The notes under the pieces: generated by a model | What the model was told of the DNA's origin: nothing | The model's database searches: none | Seen by the model: only the letters and a program-made list of their open reading frames with translations | Program-made: the position numbers and the translations under genes | Shown: in pieces, positions 1 to 6,600 of the stretch | Layout of the letters: every line of letters starts with the position of its first letter | Numbering within the stretch: the stretch's first letter is position 1 | Source: Verrucomicrobiota bacterium | GTDB lineage: Bacteria > Verrucomicrobiota > Verrucomicrobiia > Verrucomicrobiales > DEV007 | DNA: 6,950 nt | NCBI GenBank assembly: GCA_027618625.1 | Contig: JAQCER010000178.1 | Span: forward strand, 1-6,950 | Direction: 5' to 3'

Positions 1-417
1 GTTGGTCAAATGAAGGAGGTCTTCTTTCGGTGTCTCCAAGGATGCGATCTGAATCTCGTTCGAGCCCCCCCTCTGAGCTTCGGCACGCATTTCCATGAAG
101 CGCTCGCGCTCGACTTGCAGTGTCACCAATTCCCCAGTTTTCAAGTGATCTACCGTCGCTTTTCCGAACTGGTAAAGTTGAGGATACACCTCACCTCCAA
201 CGAAATTCATGGTGTCCGTATCGACCCTGATAACGAGATCGTGACGTATTCCCGAAGTTTCTCGAGCCTCTTCCAACTTCCCTGAGATGGTCCACAAGGA
301 TTCTTCAGCACCACTTTCCAGCATCATTCGATCCTCGAATCGCTCCAGCGCCATCGTCGTGAAAAAGATGACTCCAAGTGATCCTGTTATCATGTAACCG
401 ATTCCCGAGTACTTCAT
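1..417 (-). CDS. Unrecognised single-anchor membrane protein, C-terminus beyond window
   Basis: This is an open minus-strand frame of 139 codons that runs off the left edge without a stop. The product starts MKYSGIGYMITGSLGVIFF and has one hydrophobic segment at about residues 5-23. It looks like an N-terminal signal anchor that would leave the rest outside the cytoplasmic membrane. A charged soluble region follows (ERFEDRMMLESGAEE), then a strand-rich stretch (DLVIRVDTDTMNFVGGEVY) and a Glu/Arg-rich helical stretch (VERERFMEMRAEA). I recognise no family. The start is uncertain: the frame is open back to a TAG at 550-552, so ATG 486 would add 23 residues. I prefer ATG 417 because the hydrophobic anchor then lies at the N-terminus and a promoter-like pair lies just upstream. 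Neither start has a clear Shine-Dalgarno. The gene is co-directional with queG, 128 bp downstream of it (59 bp if ATG 486 is used). The amino-acid pattern is more protein-like than that of the opposite-strand frame at 10-285. Confidence 0.6.
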   Translation of the reverse strand, partial: MKYSGIGYMITGSLGVIFFTTMALERFEDRMMLESGAEESLWTISGKLEEARETSGIRHDLVIRVDTDTMNFVGGEVYPQLYQFGKATVDHLKTGELVTLQVERERFMEMRAEAQRGGSNEIQIASLETPKEDLLHLTN

Positions 418-448
418 TTTTGATTCAAATATTGGTGACCAGTTCGGC

Positions 449-476
449 AATATAGCTTGAATTTCCACAATAGCAA
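449..476 (-). promoter_or_regulatory. Possible sigma-70-type promoter for the left-edge membrane protein
   Basis: On the minus strand TTGCTA (476-471) is separated by 16 bp from TATATT (454-449), which matches four and five of six consensus positions. A transcript would start about 24 nt upstream of ATG 417. The surrounding region is noticeably AT-rich. If real, the membrane protein is transcribed independently of queG and starts at 417 rather than 486. This rests on the pattern match only; two hexamers of this quality can occur by chance. Confidence 0.3.
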
Positions 477-545
477 TGTTTAACATAATTAAATCCCATT
501 TAAGAATCGGGTCGATCAGCCGATGTGACGTGTAAACTAAACTAC

Positions 546-1607
546 CTACCTAAGGTGCAGGCGTGTCACAATATGATCGATCGCCCACTGGGCATGTTCT
601 GAAATGAGAGGGTCGGAATCGTTGGCGGCTTCCTTGAGCGCAGAAAGATCAGCTGCAGTTCCAACGTTGCCCAAGGCTACGCAAACGTTTCTAAGGAATC
701 GATGGCGCTTGATTCTCTTGATGGGCGAGTGACGGAAGAGTGTCTTGAACGTATTATCCGTGAGTGCCAGGAAATCGCGCAGCAACATGCGCTGAAGTTG
801 TGGACGCGAGAAGCGAGCTGCATCGCGGGCAGTCTGGGCGAACCGGTTCCACGGACAGGCGTCCAGGCAGTCGTCACAACCGTAGATGCGAGCTCCGATC
901 GCCTTGCGAAATTCCTCGGGGATGGGGCCTGGATTTTCGATGGTAAGGTAGGAGATGCAACGGCGCGCGTCCATGTGATGTGGCGCTGTGATGGCATTGG
1001 TAGGGCAGGCGTCGATGCAACGTGTGCACTTACCGCAGTGATCTTTGGAGGGTGTGTCCACCGGCAGATCCAGAGTAGTCAAGACCTCCGCCAGGAAAAA
1101 CCAAGTGCCAAGCTTCGGGTGAATCTGCACGGTGCTCTTTCCGTTCCAGCCGATGCCCGACGCGGAGGCAAAATCGCGTTCGAGCACCGGGCCGTAGTCC
1201 ACGTAACCCCGTTGCTGAGCGCCACCCAGATCTTCCAGAACGGAGCAGATGTCTGCCAGCCGGTCTTCGATGATCAGGTGATAATCATCGCCCCAGGCGT
1301 AGCGAGCGATGATGCCCTTTGCTTCCTTTGCACCCGATGGCTGCTGCTGGGAGGGTGGCGCATGACCTTGCCAGTAGTTGAGCGCGAGTACCACCATGGA
1401 CTTCGCGCCGCTCATCACCAGCTGTGGGTTTTCGCGCCGTTCCGGCGTGCGCTCCATCCAATCCATTTCGCCATGGCATCCGTCGGCCAGCCACTTTCTG
1501 AACGCTTCCTTGTGTGCGGCAGGTTCGCAGCGGGCGATCCTGCACTCAGAGAATCCCAGTTCGCTGGCAGCTTTCTGGACGATCGCTTTCTGTTGCCCGG
1601 GCGTCAC
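546..1607 (-). CDS. queG: Epoxyqueuosine reductase QueG
   Basis: QueG is a cytoplasmic cobalamin- and iron-sulfur-dependent enzyme. It reduces epoxyqueuosine to queuosine at the wobble position (34) of tRNAs with GUN anticodons, the last step of queuosine synthesis. The 353-residue length is normal. The N-terminal half carries the family pattern ending in VDYGPVLER (136-144); D137 lies where the catalytic Asp of characterised QueG falls. GIGWNGKSTVQIHPKLGTWF (151-170) is also typical. Two ferredoxin-like [4Fe-4S] motifs follow: CxxCxxCxxxCP with C191, C194, C197 and C201, and C217 plus C244, C247 and C251-Pro. The C-terminus (about 295-350) looks like a short HEAT-type helical repeat, as in full-length QueG. 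The start is GTG at 1607, overlapping the aroK stop as GTGA, so translation is probably coupled. There is no good separate Shine-Dalgarno. All eight cluster cysteines are present, so the enzyme should be active. Confidence 0.96.
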   Translation of the reverse strand: MTPGQQKAIVQKAASELGFSECRIARCEPAAHKEAFRKWLADGCHGEMDWMERTPERRENPQLVMSGAKSMVVLALNYWQGHAPPSQQQPSGAKEAKGIIARYAWGDDYHLIIEDRLADICSVLEDLGGAQQRGYVDYGPVLERDFASASGIGWNGKSTVQIHPKLGTWFFLAEVLTTLDLPVDTPSKDHCGKCTRCIDACPTNAITAPHHMDARRCISYLTIENPGPIPEEFRKAIGARIYGCDDCLDACPWNRFAQTARDAARFSRPQLQRMLLRDFLALTDNTFKTLFRHSPIKRIKRHRFLRNVCVALGNVGTAADLSALKEAANDSDPLISEHAQWAIDHIVTRLHLR

Positions 1608-2191
1608 TTCCGCGAGTCGTTTCGGAATTGCACCCGGGCGGATTCACAGATGCCAAAGGCGATTTCTGCTTCGTTCAGCTCAGTGGTGTCGATCTCCAGG
1701 TCGGCCGCCTGCTTGTATAAGTGAGCGCGCGCGGCCAGCAGCTCTCTGACGGTCTTCCGAGGATTCGGAGTCTGCAACAGAGGCCGGTTTTGATTCGCTG
1801 AAATCCGCCTAAAGATGACATCTTCGGTGGTGGTGAGGAGGACGACATACCCAAGTCTGTGGAGCAGACGAATGTTCTCGGGAACCGTAACGACGCCTCC
1901 GCCAGTGGAGATGACGAGGTGTTCCTCGCCGAGCAACTGCTTGAGCACACTGGTTTCGAGCGCACGAAAACCCGCCTCGCCCCGCTCCAAAAATATCTCT
2001 GGAATCGGTTTGCCGGCAGCAGTTTCGATCAATTTATCCGTATCTGCGAACCGGAATCCGAGCCCAGCGGCCACGCGCTCACCGATCGCCGTTTTTCCAA
2101 CTCCCATGAAACCGACCAGGACGACATTGAAGCCGTCCGCGCAGGATGCGTCGACTGATTTCTGCGAATCGTCATGGTTACCTGAATTCAT
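1604..2191 (-). CDS. aroK: Shikimate kinase
   Basis: Shikimate kinase phosphorylates the 3-hydroxyl of shikimate with ATP, the fifth step of the cytoplasmic pathway to chorismate and the aromatic amino acids. The 195-residue product has the Walker A loop GFMGVGKT (27-34), the substrate-binding DTD (50-52), FRALE with R76 and E79, the glycine triplet STGGG (95-99), the lid arginine in NRPLL (R136) and R155/Y159 in ARAHLY. It exceeds the usual 170-180 residues because of about 20 polar residues before the first strand. ATG 2191 is chosen because it is the only start in this frame that keeps the P-loop and lies outside the heptamer array. No clear Shine-Dalgarno precedes it. The frame stays open far upstream, but that part is antisense to sua5 and reads through the repeat, so it is not coding. 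The gene is first in a coupled pair with queG. Calling it aroK rather than aroL is conventional. Confidence 0.94.
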   Translation of the reverse strand: MNSGNHDDSQKSVDASCADGFNVVLVGFMGVGKTAIGERVAAGLGFRFADTDKLIETAAGKPIPEIFLERGEAGFRALETSVLKQLLGEEHLVISTGGGVVTVPENIRLLHRLGYVVLLTTTEDVIFRRISANQNRPLLQTPNPRKTVRELLAARAHLYKQAADLEIDTTELNEAEIAFGICESARVQFRNDSRK

Positions 2192-2314
2192 CGATGGGCT
2201 GGGCCAGGAAATGGCAAATGGCAAGTGGCAAATGGCAAATGGCAAGTGGCAAGTGGCAAGTGGCAAGTGATCTGATTGGATTTCCCGGATGGATCTACGG
2301 GATTGTGGTAGGGT
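2192..2314. promoter_or_regulatory. Divergent intergenic region between aroK and sua5
   Basis: This 123-bp gap must hold the promoters of both the leftward aroK-queG unit and rightward sua5, unless sua5 starts later at GTG 2381. About half of it is the heptamer array at 2211-2266. I see no convincing -10/-35 pair for either direction. Read leftward, each heptamer contributes TTGCCA, five of six matches to a -35 hexamer, but no good -10 follows at 16-18 bp from the last copy. The role in regulation is inferred from position only. Confidence 0.5.
2211..2266. repeat. Heptamer tandem array, eight copies of RTGGCAA
   Basis: Eight uninterrupted copies of a 7-bp unit run from 2211 to 2266. Only the first base varies, in the order A A G A A G G G. 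The array therefore reads as a 21-bp unit of three heptamers present twice, followed by two more GTGGCAA units, which suggests stepwise slippage or unequal exchange. It ends 19 bp before the aroK start codon on the leftward side. A ninth, isolated GTGGCAA is at 2315-2321. Seven is not a multiple of three, so the array is not built like a coding repeat, and it lies outside both genes. Confidence 0.97.
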
Positions 2315-3451
2315 GTGGCAAATCTCATTGAACGACAATACTTCAAAGATCGAAAGCTTTTTCCGTCTGACCGAAAATCTGTGAACACTGAAATTGCCAC
2401 TACTGAATCCCCTGAGTCCACCGATATCGCGGTACGGACGGCCGTGCAGATGCTCAATGCGGGTGAGGCGATCGGATTGCCCACTGAAACGGTCTATGGG
2501 CTGGCCGCCGATGCGTTTAACGAGGAGGCCGTAGGGAAAATATTTGAAGCGAAGGGACGTCCGAAATTTGATCCGCTGATCGTGCACCTGCCATCGAAGG
2601 CTGCGCTGGCGGACATCGCTGTCGTAACTGAGGAACTGGAGACCATTGTAAACGTGTTGACCACTCAGTTCTGGCCGGGGCCGCTGACGATCTTGTTGCC
2701 GAGGAAGCCGGGAGTGCCGGACATTGTTACTGCGGGACTGGACACCGTGGCTGTGCGCATGAGCGAGCACCCGGTTTTTCGGAAAATTATCAAGGATTTT
2801 GGCCGCCCGCTGGCAGCGCCAAGTGCGAATCGTTTCGGCAGGATCAGCCCCACTTCTGCGGCGGCGGTGCTGGAGGAACTCGGTGGACTGATTCCGCTTA
2901 TCGTCGACGGCGGAGCCTGTGGACGAGGGTTAGAGTCGACAATTGTCCGACTCGAACCTCCGGAGGATGGCAATGTCACCGCGAGGGGGAAAAAGAAAAA
3001 AGCGCGCATTGAGATTGTGCGCGCCGGCTCGATCACTGCTGAAGACCTGAAGAATTTTGGAATCGTGATTCGTCCCAAGCGTAGTGCCAGAGCGGTTCCT
3101 GGAGCGCCGGGTCAATTGGCCAGCCACTATGCTCCTGGAACGCGCCTGCGGGTGCTCGACGATCCGGGTGATTTCACACCAGAGAACGGCAAGCGCTATG
3201 GCCTGCTGAGCTTCCGTGGAGAAGCCGAGGACGGGTATCTGTCGCTTACGCACTGGAGCGAAGTGGCCGTTCTGAGCCCGGGGTCCGGCAAGATGGTGGA
3301 AGCCGCGATCCGGTTTTTCTTCCTCCTTCGGCAACTGGACCATTCAGGTGTTGACGAGATCATCGCTGAGCCCATTCCCGATCGCGGTCTCGGCATGGCG
3401 ATGATGGACCGATTGCGGCGTGCCAGCACCCAGGCGGCCGACGGCGAGTGA
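2315..3451 (+). CDS. L-threonylcarbamoyladenylate synthase, Sua5 type
   Basis: This enzyme makes L-threonylcarbamoyl-adenylate from threonine, bicarbonate and ATP. It is the first step of the universal t6A modification at position 37 of ANN-decoding tRNAs; the TsaB/TsaD machinery then transfers the group. The YrdC domain spans about residues 38-240. It contains GLPTETVYGLAADA (54-67), KGRPKFDPLIVHL (80-92), FWPGPLTILL (119-128), APSANRFGRISPTSA (168-182) and STIV (208-211). The linker motif APGQLASHYAPG (264-275) and a C-terminal Sua5 domain ending IPDRGLGMAMMDRLRRA (354-370) make this the long Sua5 form rather than the short TsaC. A lysine-rich insert, GKKKKAR (225-231), lies near the end of the YrdC domain. 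The start is uncertain. GTG 2315 is the longest, but GTG 2381 (residue 23) removes a poorly conserved leader and fits the family better. Neither has a strong Shine-Dalgarno. It is divergent from aroK-queG and convergent with the ASPIC gene. Confidence 0.93.
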   Translation: MANLIERQYFKDRKLFPSDRKSVNTEIATTESPESTDIAVRTAVQMLNAGEAIGLPTETVYGLAADAFNEEAVGKIFEAKGRPKFDPLIVHLPSKAALADIAVVTEELETIVNVLTTQFWPGPLTILLPRKPGVPDIVTAGLDTVAVRMSEHPVFRKIIKDFGRPLAAPSANRFGRISPTSAAAVLEELGGLIPLIVDGGACGRGLESTIVRLEPPEDGNVTARGKKKKARIEIVRAGSITAEDLKNFGIVIRPKRSARAVPGAPGQLASHYAPGTRLRVLDDPGDFTPENGKRYGLLSFRGEAEDGYLSLTHWSEVAVLSPGSGKMVEAAIRFFFLLRQLDHSGVDEIIAEPIPDRGLGMAMMDRLRRASTQAADGE

Positions 3452-3616
3452 CGGCACAAGCAAGAAGCTTGGCCCGGAAATCTCAAACGATGCGTCCCAC
3501 AGCTGCCTCGATTCACGTTTGCATTATCCGCTGATGGGGGAGTTCAATTAGCTTAGCTTAGCTTAGTTCAAACCATGTGTGCCTTGCTTGCCTTCGTTTC
3601 CTTCCGGTGACCGGAT
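3452..3616. other. Convergent intergenic region, no gene seen
   Basis: This lies between the stops of sua5 (plus) and the ASPIC protein (minus). It holds the TTAGC tandem repeat and two small inverted repeats. CAAGC-AAGAA-GCTTG (3457-3471) is just past the sua5 stop, and TCCGG-TGA-CCGGA (3603-3615) is just past the ASPIC stop on the minus strand. Both have only 5-bp stems and lack a following T-run, so I do not call either an intrinsic terminator. No RNA gene is visible. Confidence 0.6.
3541..3571. repeat. TTAGC short tandem repeat flanked by AGTTCAA direct repeat
   Basis: TTAGC occurs three times in a row followed by a partial TTAG (3548-3566). The run is bracketed by identical AGTTCAA copies at 3541-3547 and 3565-3571, the second overlapping the last partial unit. 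Read on the minus strand, the run supplies repeated TAA and TAG triplets beyond the ASPIC gene stop. It could be a slippage product, or the remnant of a small insertion and its target duplication; the sequence does not decide. Confidence 0.8.
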
Positions 3617-6600
3617 TCAGGGTAGATTGACCCGGAACACGCGGCCGCTTGGCTCGAGTTGCGAGAGAGCGCGGCGGATGGACTTCCCGTCGGGGAGGCG
3701 CACGCTGATTTCCTTCACGCTTTCGAGTCCACCGGTTCCCAGACCGAAGAAGAAGAGCCCCGGCGATTGCGAGAGGTAGCCGCCGCCGGCGTGAAGCTCG
3801 ATCAATTGGCGGCCGCCGTCCTTGCGGGTGACGGTCAACCGTGTGCCGGGTTGGGTGCGGACGGGGAGGCGCAGACCCAAGAAGCGCTCCGCCTGGCCTC
3901 CGGTGTGTTCGAACGGCGCCTGCGCCGCAGCGTTGACGCCGAAAAACAAGTCCGGCAAGCCGTCGCGATTGAGGTCGGCGGTGGTGAGGGAAGTGGCGGC
4001 GCCGGCGACGACGATGCCGCTCCGGTCGGCCACATCGGCGCGAATCCGCCGCCGCCATCTCCCAGCAGCACGAGGCCGACCCCGCCATCCATGTTCCCGG
4101 TCTCCCGCTGCGTGCCGTGGAAGTTTTGCCCAAGGCACAGGTCCGGCTTGCCGTCGCCGTCGACTTCGGTGATCACGACCCCGAACACCGGCGCGATCTG
4201 GGCGATGCGCGGCAGGGGCTTGAACGCGAACGCCGGTGGCTGGCCGGGCTTGGTGATATTGAGCACGATGCCCGACTCCAGCACGGCGGCTTCGAGCTGG
4301 TGCGCGTCGGCCAGCCTCCTGGGATCGTAGACCTCCTCCAGGGTCGCTGCGGCGAAAGACTTGAAGGTCGGGAAGCGGTCGGCCAGCGATGGCATGGCGG
4401 CACTGGAGCAACTGCGTCCGCGCACGGGATAGCACACCCCGTCCTCGTAGCCGGCCTCGATGATTTGGGGGCGGCCCTGGTTTTCCAGGTCACCGTAGTA
4501 AAGGAGCGCGGGGTGCCCGATGCTGGCGTGGTATTTGGTGTTGAGCCCGAAATTGCCCACCGCATAGTCGATGTCGCCGTCTCCGTCGATGTCGCCCCCG
4601 GCAATGCTGTTCCACCAACCGGTGAGATTGGCAATGCCCGAAGCGGCCGTGGCATCGGCGAGCGTGCCTTCAAGGTTGCGCCAGAGGCTCACGGGGCCCC
4701 ACTCGTGAGTGATCAGCAGGTCGAGCCAGCCGTCTCCATCGGCGTCCGACCAGAGCGCGCTGGTGACCAGGCCGGTCGAGCGAAGCGCTTCGGGCGCGGC
4801 GTCTGCGAACACTCCCTTGCCGTCGTTCAGCAACAACTGGCTGATCGGCGTTTCCGGATACCGCCCGGGCACAACGCGTCCGCCCACGAACAAGTCGATG
4901 TCGCCGTCGCGATCGATGTCCGCCGCGCAGACGACGCTGCCGCTGTGCCGCGCTTCCGGCAGCGCGCCGTGCGCCTTCGTGAACGCCCTTGCCGTCGTTG
5001 AGGTAGAGCCGGTCCTGGAGGGTAACGTCGCCGGGTTCGCATTCCACGCCTCCGCTGACCACATGGAGGTCGAGGTCGCCGTCGCCGTCGGCGTCGAAAA
5101 ACACCGGCGCCATGTCTTCGCAGTCCGCGTCTCCATCGAACGGTGCGAAACTGTTGATGACGAAACGTTTCTCCTCGGAGAAGTAGAGCCGCCCGGCGAC
5201 TCCCTTGGATCCTCCGAAGTAAAGGTCGTCGTCCCCGTCGCCATCGACGTCGCCCCAGGCGTGGCCCGGGCCGAGCTGCGAATGCTTCGCCGGCAGAAGG
5301 GGCTGGCGGGAGTAGTCGTCGAACGGCCGCTCGGTGTGCTCGATCCCATGCAGTTGCTCCGATTTGGCAAAGAGCGCCTTCCTCCCCGCGGCGCGGCGTT
5401 CGCGAAACGGCTTGGCGTTCGAGGTTTCCGCCTCCGTAATGGTGTATAGGCGGCCCGCTTCCAGGCCGGTCACTTCCTGCACGACGCCGCTCGGCCAGTC
5501 AATCGTGAGCCGCTCGATCTTCGTCTCTCCGCCGAGTCCGAAGTGGAGCACCGGTTCATCCGAGGAATAAAACCCGCGGGCCAGCGTCAGCAGCCCTGTC
5601 TGGATTCCCTTCGCGGTCTCGATCCGAACCTTGGCGTCGATGCCCCAGCGATTGCTCTTGGTGCCTGCCAAGCGCACCCGCAGGCTCCGGCGGTCAGCCA
5701 CTCCCGCGGCATTGCTCCGGTAGACCAGGGCCTCGCCTTCGAACTGGTTCACGATCAGATCGAGATCGCCGTCGTTGTCAAGATCGCCGAGCGCCGAGCC
5801 GAAGCAAACCGCCTCCTTGTTCAGCCCCCACTTGGCTGCCGCGTTCTCGAATTTCAGGTCGCCCAGGTTTTTGAAGGCAATGTTAGGGTCGCGCTTGATT
5901 TCCGGCCGCACCGTGACGAGCCCCGGATCGACGCGCTGCGCGTTCAAGGTGTCGCTGTTGAAGAGATCGCCGGTCATCCCGTTGGCGATGAACACATCGG
6001 TGAGCCCGTCGTTGTCGAGGTCGCCGAACTTGACCGCCCACGTCCAGTCCGAGTTGGCCATGCCGGTGAGAAACGCCGCCTCCAGGAAGCGCCCGGTGCC
6101 GCTGTTGATGTAAACCGCGTTGCGCATGTACTGGCGCGGCACGGCGGAATCCAGGAACCACGCGTTCTTGCCCATGTCGCCCATGCCGATCTTCTGCAAA
6201 AAGTGGTTGGTGCCGGACATGTCGGTGCCCATGAAATCGAGCAGGCCGTCGTTGTTGAGATCGGCGACATTGGTTCCCATCGAAAACCAGGCTGTGTGCG
6301 GCAGCGCGGCGGCGGTCACTTCCTCAAAGGAGCCGCCGCCCCGGTTGTGATAAAGGCGGTCGGAGCCGAAGTAGTCGTTGGCCACGTAGAGATCGGGAAA
6401 GCCGTCGTCGTCGTAATCCCACCAAGTCGCGGACAGCCCCATTCCGTTGTCCTTCAGGCCGGCCGCTTCCGTGACGTCGGTGAAGCGTGGCGCACCGCCC
6501 TTGTCCGGACGGCCGTCGTTGCGGAACAGCCGGTCATACTGCCCGGCGCGAACGAACATCTGAATCTGCGTCTCCGGATTCAGGAGCAGGTCGAACACTT

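Noticed and set aside
10..285. 91-codon plus-strand frame at the left edge
   Set aside because: The minus frame over the same bases is open for at least 139 codons, has a membrane anchor and has more protein-like composition.
702..1724. 340-codon plus-strand frame
   Set aside because: It is a shadow antisense to queG and the 3' end of aroK. Its translation has no family features, while queG shows all eight cluster cysteines.
2211..2266. Heptamer array as a CRISPR
   Set aside because: Units are 7 bp with no spacers, and no cas genes are nearby.
2192..2770. Minus-strand frame extending aroK upstream to a 388-codon reading, including a periodic peptide from the heptamer array
   Set aside because: The extra part is antisense to the conserved YrdC domain of sua5, is low-complexity across the array and has no kinase-family counterpart. 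The normal P-loop kinase length starts at ATG 2191.
3457..3471. CAAGC-AAGAA-GCTTG hairpin as a sua5 terminator
   Set aside because: It has a 5-bp stem, moderate GC and no T-run after it; the position is right but the strength is not.
3565..3573. GTTCAAAC-like T-loop suggesting a tRNA
   Set aside because: There is no acceptor, D-arm or anticodon-arm pairing around it; the match is part of the AGTTCAA direct repeat.
3603..3615. TCCGG-TGA-CCGGA inverted repeat as a terminator of the ASPIC gene
   Set aside because: The stem is only 5 bp and no T-run follows on the minus strand.
3558..4133. 191-codon minus-strand frame ending in the TTAGC repeat
   Set aside because: It is the third minus frame over the C-terminal part of the ASPIC protein. 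It is arginine- and proline-rich nonsense, while the neighbouring frame carries a clear ASPIC-like domain.
4024..4988. Programmed ribosomal frameshifting to explain the two frame changes
   Set aside because: It would need a +1 event and then a -1 event in one gene. Neither site has a classical slippery heptamer, and this family is not known to me to use recoding.
4117..5449. Long plus-strand frames opposite the giant FG-GAP gene
   Set aside because: They come from high GC and the repetitive GAxGGxGAx loop codons. The VA/VD-rich translations are mirror images of the DxDxDGxxD repeats.
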